Source: Saccharothrix espanaensis DSM 44229
Lineage (GTDB): Bacteria > Actinomycetota > Actinomycetes > Mycobacteriales > Pseudonocardiaceae
NCBI RefSeq assembly: GCF_000328705.1
Contig: NC_019673.1
Span: forward strand, 124,001 to 188,000
Length of the DNA: 64,000 bases
Reading direction: 5' to 3'
The notes beneath the pieces were generated by a model. The model searched no databases, was not told the origin of the DNA, and was given only the letters and a program-made list of their open reading frames with translations. Position 1 is the stretch's first letter. Every line of letters starts with the position of its first letter. Shown here one piece after another: positions 40,985 to 51,399 of the stretch. A program made the position numbers and the translations under genes.

Positions 40985-41413
40985 ATGGCCTCGTGGCGCC
41001 TGATGAGCATCATCGTCGCGGTACTGGTGCTCCTGCTCGTGTTCGAGATGATGCGCCGGCGCAAGCTCCGCGAGAAGTACGCGGCCATCTGGCTGCTGCT
41101 CGCGGTGCTGGTGACCGTGCTGGCCGCGGTACCCGGCGTGCCGGAGTTCCTGACCAACGTCACCGGCATCATCACCCCGTCGAACTTCGTCCTGTTCTTC
41201 GCGGTCGGCGTGCTCGGCCTGGTCGCGCTGCACCTGGCCACCGAGGTCGGCCGGCTGGAGGAGGAGGTGCGCACGGCGATCGAGGAGATCGCGTTGCAGC
41301 GCACCGATCACGATCGCCGGCACCGGGAGCTGGAGCAACGCCTCCAGGACCTGGAGCGCGTTTCGGGGGTGTCCTCCGCCGAGCCGAGGCCGTCCTCGAA
41401 CCGGGTCGGCTGA
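40985..41413 (+). CDS. DUF2304 membrane protein
   Basis: 142 aa with three helices (about residues 5-21, 34-52 and 67-85) and a charged coiled tail (VGRLEEEVRTAIEEIALQRTDH). DUF2304 proteins occur next to polyprenyl-phosphate GT2 enzymes; in M. tuberculosis Rv3632 raises PpgS activity. Ten base pairs separate the genes and GGAG precedes the ATG. Likely a partner of the GT2 at the membrane. Confidence 0.85.
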   Translation: MASWRLMSIIVAVLVLLLVFEMMRRRKLREKYAAIWLLLAVLVTVLAAVPGVPEFLTNVTGIITPSNFVLFFAVGVLGLVALHLATEVGRLEEEVRTAIEEIALQRTDHDRRHRELEQRLQDLERVSGVSSAEPRPSSNRVG

Positions 41414-43446
<2,033 letters not shown>

Positions 43447-43473
43447 GATACCAGGGCCACCGCCCCGGCCGGC

Positions 43474-43502
43474 ACCGCGTCGCCCTCCTCGGGCGACGCG
43501 GT
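43474..43502 (+). terminator. Hairpin between glf and glfT2
   Basis: ACCGCGTCGCCC and GGGCGACGCGGT form a perfect 12-bp stem with a 5-nt loop, 28 bp after the glf stop. No U-run. It would partly uncouple glfT2 from glf; TATGGT (43501-43506) at its right edge may be the -10 of a glfT2 promoter. Confidence 0.6.
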
Positions 43503-43602
43503 ATGGTCGCTGGTACCACCTGAACCGCCTGGCCACCTCGACGCGGGTGGTCGCCGACACCCGATTCTCGAACCGCTCCGCCGGTTCGCCGGAGGAAAGC
43601 AC

Positions 43603-45492
43603 GTGACCGAGCACAGCTCCAGTGGCGGCATCGACCCGAGCAAGGTGCTCCAGCGGGTGATCCTGCCCCGCGACGAGGACCCGCTGGACGTCCGTCCGCT
43701 CTACCTGGACGAGCCGGAGAACGTGCACTCGCACGTCTCGTCGCGCCGTTCGGTGACCGTCCCGGCGTCGGCCAAGGTGTCGTTCGCCTCCTACTTCAAC
43801 GCCTTCCCGGCCAGCTACTGGAAGCGCTGGACGGTGGTCGACGAGGTCGTGCTGCGCCTGCGGGTGCGCGGAGCCGGTCGGCTGGACGTGTACCGCTCGA
43901 AGCCCAACGGTGACCCGATCCACCTGGACGGCAAGCCGATCCGCTCGCCCGAGTCGTGGGCGGACGTCGAGTTCCGGGTGAACCTCAAGCCGTTCGAGGA
44001 CGGCGGCTGGATCTGGTTCGACGTGTTCACCGACGACGCGGTGCTGGAGATCGGCGAGGCCGCGTGGACCACCGACAAGGTGATCGCGCCGCAGAAGGTC
44101 GCCATCGGCATGACCACCATGCGCCCGGTCGACGCGGTGATCGCGCTGCGCGCGCTGGGCGAGGACCCGGCCGTGCTCGAGGTCGTGCAGAAGGTGTTCG
44201 TCGCCGACCAGGGCGCGGTCAAGGTCCGGGACACCGAGGGCTACGCCGAGGCCGTCAAGCTGCTCGGCGCGAAGCTGGAAGTGATCGAGCAGGACAACCT
44301 CGGCGGCTCCGGCGGGTTCACCCGCGGCCTGTACGAGGCGATCGAGCACACCGACGTCGACCAGATCATGCTGATGGACGACGACATCCGGCTGGAGCCG
44401 GACGCGGTGCTGCGCTCCAACGCGTTCGCCCGCGCGGCGGCCCAGCCGGTCATCGTCGGCAGCCACATGCTCAACCTCCAGGCCCGCGCCCGGCTGCACA
44501 GCATGGGCGAGGTCGTCGACCTGGCGTCGGGGTTCTGGCGGGCCGCGCCCGGCGCGGTCACCGACCACGACTTCGCCACCGAGTCGCTGCGCGAGACCGA
44601 GGAACTGCACCTGCGCATCAACTCCACCTACAACGGCTGGTGGATGTGCCTGTTCCCGCGTGAGGTCGTGCAGCGCACCGGCTACCCGCTGCCGCTGTTC
44701 ATCAAGTGGGACGACGCGGAGTACTCGCTGCGGGCGCTGGAGAAGGGCTTTCCGACGGTGTCGCTGCCGGGTTCGGCGGTGTGGCACATGCCGTGGACCG
44801 ACAAGAACGACGCCACCGACTGGCAGGCGTACTTCCACACCCGCAACCGGCTGGTGATGGCGGCGCTGCACAGCCCGTACGACATCCGCTCGACGCTGCT
44901 CAAGCAGGGCCTGAAGCTGTCGCTGCGGCACCTGCTGTCGATGGAGTACTCGACGGTGGCCGTGCAGCAGAAGGCCATCGAGGACTTCCTCGCCGGGCCG
45001 GGCAAGCTGTTCGAGTCGCTGCGCACGGCGCTGCCGGAGGTCCAGGCGCTGCGCAAGACCTACTCGGACGCCCAGGTGCTGCCCTCGGCCCGCGAGTTCC
45101 CGCCGCCGACGTTCGACATGGTGCGCGCGGAGGCGATGCTGAAGCCGCCGACGAACCCGGCGACGATCGCGGCGGAGGCGGCGAAGGCGCTGGTGCACAA
45201 CCTGCGCTCGCCCGACGCGTCCACCGCGCAGCGCCCGCAGATCAACGTGCCGGCCACGAACGCCCGCTGGTTCCTGCTCGGCAACCTCGACTCGGCGACG
45301 GTGTCGAGCGCGGACGGCTCCGGCGTCGCGTTCCGCAAGCGCGACCCGAAGGAGTTCAAGCAGCTCATGGCCCGCGCGGTGCGCAACTACCGGCGGCTGG
45401 GCCAGGAGTGGCCCCGGCTCAAGAAGGTCTACCGCGACGCGCTGCCCGAGCTGACCTCGGTCGAGGCGTGGCGCAAGGTCTTCGAGAACTAG
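43603..45492 (+). CDS. glfT2: Galactofuranosyltransferase GlfT2
   Basis: 629 aa bifunctional (1-5/1-6) UDP-Galf transferase that polymerises cell-wall galactan. Four-domain layout as in the mycobacterial enzyme (637 aa): N-terminal beta-sandwich, GT-A core with the D-D-D metal motif at 259-261 (MLMDDDIRLE), catalytic WDDAE at 369-373, the metal-binding histidine H395 (VWHMPW), and a helical C-terminal region. GTG 43603 is preceded by GGAGGAAAG. It works after GlfT1, which starts the chain, and depends on Glf. A strong hairpin ends the unit. Confidence 0.95.
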   Translation: MTEHSSSGGIDPSKVLQRVILPRDEDPLDVRPLYLDEPENVHSHVSSRRSVTVPASAKVSFASYFNAFPASYWKRWTVVDEVVLRLRVRGAGRLDVYRSKPNGDPIHLDGKPIRSPESWADVEFRVNLKPFEDGGWIWFDVFTDDAVLEIGEAAWTTDKVIAPQKVAIGMTTMRPVDAVIALRALGEDPAVLEVVQKVFVADQGAVKVRDTEGYAEAVKLLGAKLEVIEQDNLGGSGGFTRGLYEAIEHTDVDQIMLMDDDIRLEPDAVLRSNAFARAAAQPVIVGSHMLNLQARARLHSMGEVVDLASGFWRAAPGAVTDHDFATESLRETEELHLRINSTYNGWWMCLFPREVVQRTGYPLPLFIKWDDAEYSLRALEKGFPTVSLPGSAVWHMPWTDKNDATDWQAYFHTRNRLVMAALHSPYDIRSTLLKQGLKLSLRHLLSMEYSTVAVQQKAIEDFLAGPGKLFESLRTALPEVQALRKTYSDAQVLPSAREFPPPTFDMVRAEAMLKPPTNPATIAAEAAKALVHNLRSPDASTAQRPQINVPATNARWFLLGNLDSATVSSADGSGVAFRKRDPKEFKQLMARAVRNYRRLGQEWPRLKKVYRDALPELTSVEAWRKVFEN

Positions 45493-45509
45493 TACTGCAA
45501 CGTCCGGCG

Positions 45510-45543
45510 GAAGCGGTGCGGCCCACTCGGGCCGCACCGCTTC
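45510..45543 (+). terminator. Intrinsic-type terminator of glfT2
   Basis: Perfect 15-bp stem (45510-45524 with 45529-45543) and 4-nt loop ACTC, 17 bp after the glfT2 stop, followed by TCGTTTG. It is the strongest hairpin in the region. Confidence 0.85.
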
Positions 45544-45634
45544 TCGTTTGCGCCGGTTCCGATCCGCCGTCGGCCGCTTGACGGCGGCAGGCGGCCATTC
45601 GAGTGATTCGCGGACCGGGTGGAGCCATGTTGAG

Positions 45635-45663
45635 CACGCTACCTTGCGCGAAAAGGTAGCGTG
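45635..45663. promoter_or_regulatory. Inverted-repeat operator overlapping the padR start
   Basis: CACGCTACCTT (45635-45645) and its exact complement AAGGTAGCGTG (45653-45663) are separated by 7 bp. The right arm includes the GTG start codon of the PadR gene at 45661. An 11-bp perfect dyad immediately at a PadR gene is the expected autoregulatory operator. Confidence 0.7.
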
Positions 45664-46023
45664 CCCGACATGGCCCCGCCGGAGCGTGAGCGGAGTCCCC
45701 TGGCGCACATGCGCCGGGGGCTGATCGAGTTCTGCGTGCTGACGCTGCTGAGCGGGCGCGACCGGTACGCCGTGGAACTGGTGCAGGTACTGGCCCGCCA
45801 CGACCTGATCGCCGGCGAGGGCACGATCTACCCGTTGCTGTCCCGGCTGCGCAAGCAGGGGCTGGTGACCACCGCGTGGCAGGAGAGCCAGACCGGGCCG
45901 CCACGCCGGTACTACGGGCTGACCAGCGACGGCGTGGGCGCGCTCGCCCGGTTCAGCTCGGACTGGGCGGCGCTGAGCGGGTCGGTCGACGAGATCATCC
46001 GGGGGAAGGGCGACATCGCGTGA
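45661..46023 (+). CDS. PadR-family transcriptional regulator
   Basis: 120 aa winged-helix repressor. LIEFCVLTLLSGRDRYAVELVQVLA, GEGTIYPLLSRLRKQGLV (recognition helix) and RYYGLTSDGVGAL are classic PadR features. GTG 45661 lies within the right arm of the inverted repeat; since the repeat covers the start, the transcript is leaderless or very short. Its stop overlaps the next gene (GTGA), forming the common PadR-HAAS operon. Ligand unknown. Confidence 0.93.
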   Translation: MPDMAPPERERSPLAHMRRGLIEFCVLTLLSGRDRYAVELVQVLARHDLIAGEGTIYPLLSRLRKQGLVTTAWQESQTGPPRRYYGLTSDGVGALARFSSDWAALSGSVDEIIRGKGDIA

Positions 46024-46613
46024 ACAGCTCGGTCGAACGTCATCCGCTGGTCCTCGCCTACCTCGACGCGTTGCGGCGCGAGGCGGCGCCCCTGCCCCGG
46101 TCGCGCCGGGAGGAACTGGCCGGGGAGATCCAGTCGCACATCGAGGTCGTGCTGCCCCCGGAACCGACGGAGGCCGAGGTGCGCAACGTCCTGGAGCGCC
46201 TGGGCACGCCGGAGGAGATCGTGGACGCCGAACTCGACGGCGAGCCGCCCCGGTCCCGCCGGGAACCGCTGACCCGGGGCGACGTAGTCGGCCTGCTGCT
46301 GGTCCTGCTAGGCGGCTTCGCGGTGCCGCCGATCGGCTACCTGGTCGGGACCGCGCTGCTGGGCGCGTCCCGCCGGTGGTCGGCACCGGTGCGCGTGCTG
46401 CTGGTCGGGCTGCCCTGCGTGGCAGTGCTGGTGCTGGTGGCGCAACTTGTCAGGAACGGCCAATGGTATGTGTTCACCGACCTCCTCACGAGTCCGCGCC
46501 TGGCTTTCGGTGAATACGGCGCGATGGGCGTGGTGGCGCTGCCTTACACCGCGGCGCAGACCGCGGCACTGGTGGTCGCCCGCCACCTCTCACCGCTGGC
46601 GAAGCGGCGGTGA
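46020..46613 (+). CDS. HAAS-domain membrane protein
   Basis: 197 aa. N-terminal helical domain (YLDALRREAAPLPRSRREELAGEI, then VRNVLERLGTPEEIVDAEL) is the HAAS signalling domain; then about three to four membrane helices from residue 88 on. Overlaps PadR by 4 bp. In this family the HAAS protein is usually the co-expressed partner regulated by PadR, possibly sensing a membrane or wall signal. Role unknown. Confidence 0.8.
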   Translation: MNSSVERHPLVLAYLDALRREAAPLPRSRREELAGEIQSHIEVVLPPEPTEAEVRNVLERLGTPEEIVDAELDGEPPRSRREPLTRGDVVGLLLVLLGGFAVPPIGYLVGTALLGASRRWSAPVRVLLVGLPCVAVLVLVAQLVRNGQWYVFTDLLTSPRLAFGEYGAMGVVALPYTAAQTAALVVARHLSPLAKRR

Positions 46614-46626
46614 GTCAGCCCCGCGT

Positions 46627-46839
46627 TTATTCGAAGTGCGCGGCCACGACGTGCCCGAAGTTCACCACGAACTCGTTGCCGTCGGCGGTCGTGATGGATT
46701 GTGTGTGGCCGTTGCGGACGACTTGGATCAACCGTGGTCCGAGGTCGTCCACGACCTCTTGCGAGACCCGGATGGAAATCGGGTTCGGGTTTGCCGCGAG
46801 GTGCAGGACGAGGCTGGCCTTACGCGCTTCAGAAGACAT
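46627..46839 (-). CDS. Small hypothetical protein
   Basis: 70 aa from ATG 46839 (or 74 aa from 46851). Balanced composition (LVLHLAANPNPISIRVSQEVVDDL, then ITTADGNEFVVNFGHVVAAHF), good third-position GC and no low-complexity, so coding is likely. No motif recognised. Lies between the convergent HAAS gene and the glfT1 operon terminator; a hairpin upstream separates it from glfT1. Confidence 0.6.
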   Translation of the reverse strand: MSSEARKASLVLHLAANPNPISIRVSQEVVDDLGPRLIQVVRNGHTQSITTADGNEFVVNFGHVVAAHFE

Positions 46840-46878
46840 GGCGCCAGCCAACCGAAAGGCTGTCGACCAGGCAAGACA

Positions 46879-46912
46879 GGTTCGCTCGCAGCGATTACGC
46901 GCAGAGCGAACC
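46879..46912 (-). terminator. Terminator of the wzm-wzt-glfT1 operon
   Basis: GGTTCGCTC (46879-46887) and GAGCGAACC (46904-46912) form a perfect 9-bp stem; the 16-nt loop holds an inner GCG/CGC pair around ATTA. It lies 24 bp after the glfT1 stop on the minus strand. Confidence 0.65.
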
Positions 46913-46935
46913 AGGCTCGTGCCGACCCGTTTCCG

Positions 46936-47847
46936 TCACTTCCGGAAAAACCTCTCGCGTTGTCCCTGGCGGACCAGTTTCAGCCATTCCAGGAACGCCT
47001 TCGGGTCCTTTCGGACGCCGATGAAGTACAGCCCGAACCGGAAGAACTCCAGCAGGCCGAGTTTGCGCATCCCCGGCTGGGACAGCAGGTAGCCCCGGTT
47101 GCGGTAGGTGTAGTAGCGCTTGATCGGGTTCTCCGGGTCCTGCGCGTGGAACCGGCCGCCGAGCATCGGCTTGAACTCGTCCGAACCGTCCGGGTGCAGG
47201 TAGTGCACCTTCAGCGAGGTGCCGAACGGCAGCCCGGTGCGCACCAGTCGGCGGTGGATCTCGACCTCGTCGCCGCGGAAGAACAGCCGGTAGTCCGGCA
47301 CGCCGATCACGTCGACCGTGGACGCCCGGAACAGCGCGCCGTTGAACAGCGAGGCGATCCCGGGCAGGAAGTCCACGCCCAGGTCCGCGGTCCGCCGCTT
47401 CCAGGTCAGCCCCCGGCGCAGCGGGAACGCCAGCTTCTCCGGCTGCTCGATGTTGGACACCACCGGCGAGATCGCGGCCAGGTCGCGCCGGTCCGCCTCG
47501 GCCAGCAGCACCTCCAGCACGGTCTCGTCGGCCGGCCTGCCGTCGTCGTCGGCCAGCCACAGCCAGTCCGCGCCCAGCGACAGCGCGTGCAGCATCCCCA
47601 GCGCGAACCCGCCCGCGCCGCCGAGGTTGCGGTGCGAGGCGAGGTAGGTGGTCGGGATCGGGCACTGGTCGACCAGGTCGTCGACGGGCTGGTCGGGCCC
47701 GTTGTCCACGACCACCAGGTGGTCCAGCGGCCTGGTCTGCGAGGCCAGCACCTTGAGCGACTGGGCCAGCAGCTCACGGCGGTGCCGGGTCACCACGACC
47801 CCGACGACGGAACCCTTCGGCAACGCGTCCACGCCTCTACTCGCCAC
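46936..47847 (-). CDS. glfT1: Galactofuranosyltransferase GlfT1
   Basis: About 298-303 aa GT2 enzyme that adds the first galactofuranose residues to the rhamnosyl-GlcNAc linker lipid. Motifs: VVGVVVTRHRRELLAQSL, HLVVVDNGPD, NLGGAGGFALGM, metal motif WLWLADDDGRP, and FRGDEVEIHRRLVRTG in the acceptor half. Length and gene order equal those of M. tuberculosis Rv3782 beside the Wzm/Wzt genes. Two GTG starts are possible (47847, overlapping the wzt stop, and 47832). Confidence 0.93.
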   Translation of the reverse strand: MASRGVDALPKGSVVGVVVTRHRRELLAQSLKVLASQTRPLDHLVVVDNGPDQPVDDLVDQCPIPTTYLASHRNLGGAGGFALGMLHALSLGADWLWLADDDGRPADETVLEVLLAEADRRDLAAISPVVSNIEQPEKLAFPLRRGLTWKRRTADLGVDFLPGIASLFNGALFRASTVDVIGVPDYRLFFRGDEVEIHRRLVRTGLPFGTSLKVHYLHPDGSDEFKPMLGGRFHAQDPENPIKRYYTYRNRGYLLSQPGMRKLGLLEFFRFGLYFIGVRKDPKAFLEWLKLVRQGQRERFFRK

Positions 47848-48652
47848 CGTTCCCGCTCAGCACCGGCGACTGGCCGATCCGCTCCAGGGTGGCCGCGTTC
47901 AGGTGCTCGTACGGGTCGCGGCCCTTGTAGGTCTTCACGACCTCGCGCAGCGAGCCGTGCATCTTCACCCGGCCCTCGTCCATCCAGATGGCCGTGTTGC
48001 ACAGCTCGACCAGCATGTCGTCCGAGTGGTTCGCGAAGACCAGGATGCCCGACCGGGCGACCAGGTCGTTGAGCCGGTCCCGGGCCTTCTCCAGGAACGC
48101 CGCGTCGACCGCGCCGATGCCCTCGTCCAGCAGCAGGATCTCCGGGTCGATCGAGGTCACGACGCCCAGCGCGAGCCGCACCCGCATGCCGGTGGAGTAG
48201 GTGCGCAGCGGCATCGACAGGTAGTCGCCGAGTTCGGTGAACTCGGTGATGTCGTCGACCCGCTTCTCCATCTCCTTGCGGCCCATGCCCAGGAACAGGC
48301 CCCGGATCATGATGTTCTCGTAGCCGGAGAGCTCCGGGTCCATGCCCACGCCGAGGTCGAACACCGGCGCGACCTTGCCCTGGATCCGGGAGCTGCCCCT
48401 GGTGGGCTCGTAGATGCCCGACAGCAGGCGCAGCAGCGTGGACTTGCCCGCGCCGTTGTGCCCGACCAGGCCCACGCGGTCACCGTGCCGCAGCGAGATG
48501 TTGATGTCGTGCAGCGCCTCGATGATCGGGACGCGGCCTTCCGCGCCGATCTTGCCGCCGACCTTGCCCAGCGCGAGCTTCTTGAGCGACCTCGACTTGG
48601 CGTCGAAGATCGGGAAGTCGACCGAGGCGTTCCAGACGTCGATGCTGACCAT
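47837..48652 (-). CDS. wzt: Galactan ABC exporter ATPase (Wzt/RfbE)
   Basis: 271 aa nucleotide-binding subunit. Walker A GHNGAGKST, signature YSTGMRVRLA, Walker B EILLLDEGIGAVD, and switch His in ANHSDD. There is no C-terminal sugar-binding domain, as in the mycobacterial homologue (Rv3781). ATG 48652 is chosen because GAGG lies 8-10 nt upstream; a GTG at 48667 would be a longer start. Powers flipping of lipid-linked galactan with Wzm. Confidence 0.93.
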   Translation of the reverse strand: MVSIDVWNASVDFPIFDAKSRSLKKLALGKVGGKIGAEGRVPIIEALHDINISLRHGDRVGLVGHNGAGKSTLLRLLSGIYEPTRGSSRIQGKVAPVFDLGVGMDPELSGYENIMIRGLFLGMGRKEMEKRVDDITEFTELGDYLSMPLRTYSTGMRVRLALGVVTSIDPEILLLDEGIGAVDAAFLEKARDRLNDLVARSGILVFANHSDDMLVELCNTAIWMDEGRVKMHGSLREVVKTYKGRDPYEHLNAATLERIGQSPVLSGNGGE

Positions 48653-48667
48653 AGGTTGCGGCCTCAC

Positions 48668-49582
48668 TCAGACCCAGTAGGAGACGCGGGCACGGTAGTT
48701 GCGCAGCGCCAGGATCGCCACCGCCCAGCCGACGACGGTGAACCCGCCGACGACCACCCAGTGGTGCCAGTCCTGCTGCTGGCCGAGCAGGGGAGCGCGC
48801 AAGATCTCCAGGAAGTGGTAGATGGGGTTGAACTCGGCTACCAGGATCTTCCAGCTGCCGCCGCCCTCGCCGGTGACCTTGTTGAGCACACCCACGTGCC
48901 ACACGATCGGCGTCATGAAGAACACCAGCTGGATGAAGCTGTGGATGACCGGGGGGATGTCCCGGAAGCGGGTGCTGATGATGCCGAACAGCAGCGCGAC
49001 CCACACCGCGTTCACGACCAGCAGCACGAACGCCGGCAGCGCCAGCACGATCGTCCAGGAAATACCCGGATGAGTGACGGTATCGCCTTCCATCACGTAC
49101 TGCTCGGTGAGCGCCGGGAAGAACACGGCGAGCACCACGAAGTACACGACGAGGTTGTGCGCGAAGAACAGCACCTGGCGCCAGACCATGCGCAGGACGT
49201 GCACGGTGACCGGCGCGGGCAGGTGCTTGATCAGGCCCTCGTTGGCGATGAAGACCTCGGTGCCCTCGGTGACCACGCCCAGGATGAAGTTCCAGACGAT
49301 GAAACCGACGGTCACGTACGGCAGGAACGTGCTCAGCTCCTGGCCCAGGAGCTGCGAGTACAGCAGACCGAGCGCCAGTGCTGTGGTACCCATGGAGATG
49401 GTGATCCACAGCGGGCCGATGACCGACCGGCGGTAGCGCTGCTTGATGTCCTGCCAGCCGAGGTGGCCCCACAGCTCGCGTTGCCGCCACGCGTCGCGCA
49501 CGTCGGCGAACGCCCGCGCGAACGTGCGCGAGTCGGGTGCCGGGGGAACCGCGGGCGGATCGACGGTACTCGTTTGTTGCAC
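48668..49582 (-). CDS. wzm: Galactan ABC exporter permease (Wzm/RfbD)
   Basis: 304 aa with a cytosolic N-terminus and six helices (ABC-2 type). RRSVIGPLWITISMG and the region FMTPIVWHVGVLN are typical of polysaccharide-exporting permeases; the N-terminal amphipathic helix (WGHLGWQDIKQRYRRS) is also family-like. GTG 49582 lies 8 nt after TAGTCT, suggesting a leaderless operon start. Forms the exporter with Wzt for lipid-linked galactan. Confidence 0.93.
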   Translation of the reverse strand: MQQTSTVDPPAVPPAPDSRTFARAFADVRDAWRQRELWGHLGWQDIKQRYRRSVIGPLWITISMGTTALALGLLYSQLLGQELSTFLPYVTVGFIVWNFILGVVTEGTEVFIANEGLIKHLPAPVTVHVLRMVWRQVLFFAHNLVVYFVVLAVFFPALTEQYVMEGDTVTHPGISWTIVLALPAFVLLVVNAVWVALLFGIISTRFRDIPPVIHSFIQLVFFMTPIVWHVGVLNKVTGEGGGSWKILVAEFNPIYHFLEILRAPLLGQQQDWHHWVVVGGFTVVGWAVAILALRNYRARVSYWV

Positions 49583-49630
49583 GAGTACTGAGACTACCGG
49601 CGGCAGGTAGCCCTACCCGCCGCCGGGCTG

Positions 49631-50506
49631 TCACGGTGCGGTTACCGGCGGCGTATCGGCGCCCGACACGCCGGTGACCTTGAGGATCACCTGTTCGTGG
49701 TCGTAGGTGTAGCCCTCATAGCTGAACGCGAGCCCGGTGCGCTCGACGTACTCGGTCCACGCCTTGTGCTCGTGCTCACGCCAGCCGGGGAAGTTGAAGT
49801 ACTCGTCGAACACGATGACGCTGCCCGGCACCAGCCGCGGCCCGACCAGGTCGAGCACGGTCCTGGTGGACGAGTACAGGTCGCAGTCGACGTGCAGGAA
49901 CGTCACCGGGCCGGGGTGCTCGGCCAGGAAGCCGGGCAGGGTCTCGTCGAACCAGCCGACCACCAGTTCCGCGCCCGGCACGTCGGGCAGGTCGTCCACG
50001 GTGAACATGCCCGCCGGGAACCCGCTGCGCCAGTTCTCCGGCAGGCCCTCGAACGAGTCGAAGCCGTACACCCCGGAGCCCTCGCGGGCGGCGGCGATGA
50101 TCTTGAGCGTGCTGCCCGCGTAGACGCCGAACTCCAGCGCCAGGCCGTCGTGCTCGACCAGCGTCAGGGCGTGTTCGAGGGTGGCGTGCGGGTGGTCGAA
50201 GTGCGGGGCGGCGGTCATCTCGTCCCGGACGAACCGCGCGGTGTCGGTCGCCGCCTCCCGCTCGCCGGCGAACACGATGTCCCGGCGCGCCCTGATCTCG
50301 AACCGCCGGAGGTCCTCGGCCACCCGGTCGGAGCGGTGGCGCAGCTCCTCGCGGAGGCCGTCCAGGTCACCCTGGAGCCGGTCGAGGCGTTCGCTGGTGG
50401 CCCGGTGGTAGGGGCCCACGACGTCGTCGATGGCCCTCATCAGCTTGCCGCGCAGCCGGCTGCGCACCTCTTCCACCACTCGGTTGTGTCGCACCCGGTC
50501 GAGCAC
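49631..50506 (-). CDS. TylF/MycF-like SAM-dependent methyltransferase
   Basis: 291 aa. N-terminal coiled region (RLDRLQGDLDGLREELRHRSD) and a class I Rossmann domain: LALEFGVYAGSTLKIIA (SAM loop), YGFDSFEGLPENW, HVDCDLYSSTRTVLDL and IVFDEYFNFPGW (metal and acceptor region), as in sugar O-methyltransferases of the TylF/MycF family. Located 48 bp upstream of wzm on the same strand, so methylation of the exported galactan or its linker is possible. Confidence 0.85.
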   Translation of the reverse strand: MLDRVRHNRVVEEVRSRLRGKLMRAIDDVVGPYHRATSERLDRLQGDLDGLREELRHRSDRVAEDLRRFEIRARRDIVFAGEREAATDTARFVRDEMTAAPHFDHPHATLEHALTLVEHDGLALEFGVYAGSTLKIIAAAREGSGVYGFDSFEGLPENWRSGFPAGMFTVDDLPDVPGAELVVGWFDETLPGFLAEHPGPVTFLHVDCDLYSSTRTVLDLVGPRLVPGSVIVFDEYFNFPGWREHEHKAWTEYVERTGLAFSYEGYTYDHEQVILKVTGVSGADTPPVTAP

Positions 50507-50604
50507 GTGAGCTCTCCTCTCCCACCTTCACCGCTGAAGACGCGACACACGTTCGGGCAACCGCCGGACCGCTGTCCAGTGGTCGTTACCCATTCGCCGC
50601 GTTG

Positions 50605-51132
50605 CTACAGGTACTGGCCGCCCCGCAGCGGGGGGTGCTCGGTGGCTTCGGCGGAAGAGCCCGCCGGGAGGGCGCGGCCGCGCATCTGCTCCAGTTGGAC
50701 GCGCGCTGCCATCTGCTGGGCGAACAGGGCGGTCTGGATGCCGTGGAAGAGACCCTCCAGCCAACCCACCAGCTGGGCCTGCGCGATCCGCAGTTCGGCG
50801 TCGGACGGCGTGCCCTCCTCGGTGAACGGCAGCGACAGCCGCTCCAGCTCGTCGCGCAGCTCCGGCGCGAGCCCGTCCTCCAGCTCGTCGATGGACCGCT
50901 TGTGGATCTCCTTGAGCCGGTTGCGCGACGCCTCGTCCAGCGGGGCGGCCCGCACCTCCTCCAGGAGCTGCTTGATCATCGTGCCGATCCGCATCACCTT
51001 GGCCGGCTGCTCGACCAGGTCCGTGACGTCCGGACCGCCGCCCTCGCCCACCGGCACCCGCGCGGCGCCGACCGGCATGCCGTCCGGTCCGACCACCACG
51101 ACCTGCCGTTCGTTCTCCGCTGCCTCGCTCAT
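50605..51132 (-). CDS. bpa: Bacterial proteasome activator Bpa (PafE)
   Basis: 175 aa ATP-independent activator that opens the 20S proteasome gate. Central four-helix region (KVMRIGTMIKQLLEEVR ... ELEDGLAPELRDELERL ... SDAELRIAQAQLVGWLEGLFHGI) and the C-terminal proteasome-binding GQYL motif, which is exactly conserved. It sits beside the galactan operon as in mycobacteria (Rv3780). CAGGAT 6 nt before the ATG may be a leaderless -10. Confidence 0.95.
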   Translation of the reverse strand: MSEAAENERQVVVVGPDGMPVGAARVPVGEGGGPDVTDLVEQPAKVMRIGTMIKQLLEEVRAAPLDEASRNRLKEIHKRSIDELEDGLAPELRDELERLSLPFTEEGTPSDAELRIAQAQLVGWLEGLFHGIQTALFAQQMAARVQLEQMRGRALPAGSSAEATEHPPLRGGQYL

Positions 51133-51399
51133 GCGTCCATCCTGACGGGACCGACCCCCGCCGTGCGAACCGGGTGGTCCGCGCCCTCGCCCGGACCGCT
51201 AGAACCGAGAACCTCTCACCTTGTAGTACCGCCGCATACCGCCGCGCGGGCGTCGTGAGCACCGAAGTGCCGACCGAAGTCCCGCGAACCCCGCAAACCG
51301 ATCAAGGCGGCGGAAAGCGGCCGTGGGCCGGGTCACGCCGACGCCCGGCCCTGGCCCCCTGCTGTCGCTTGCCCCGGTCTCCTCCGTACGGTGTGCGGC

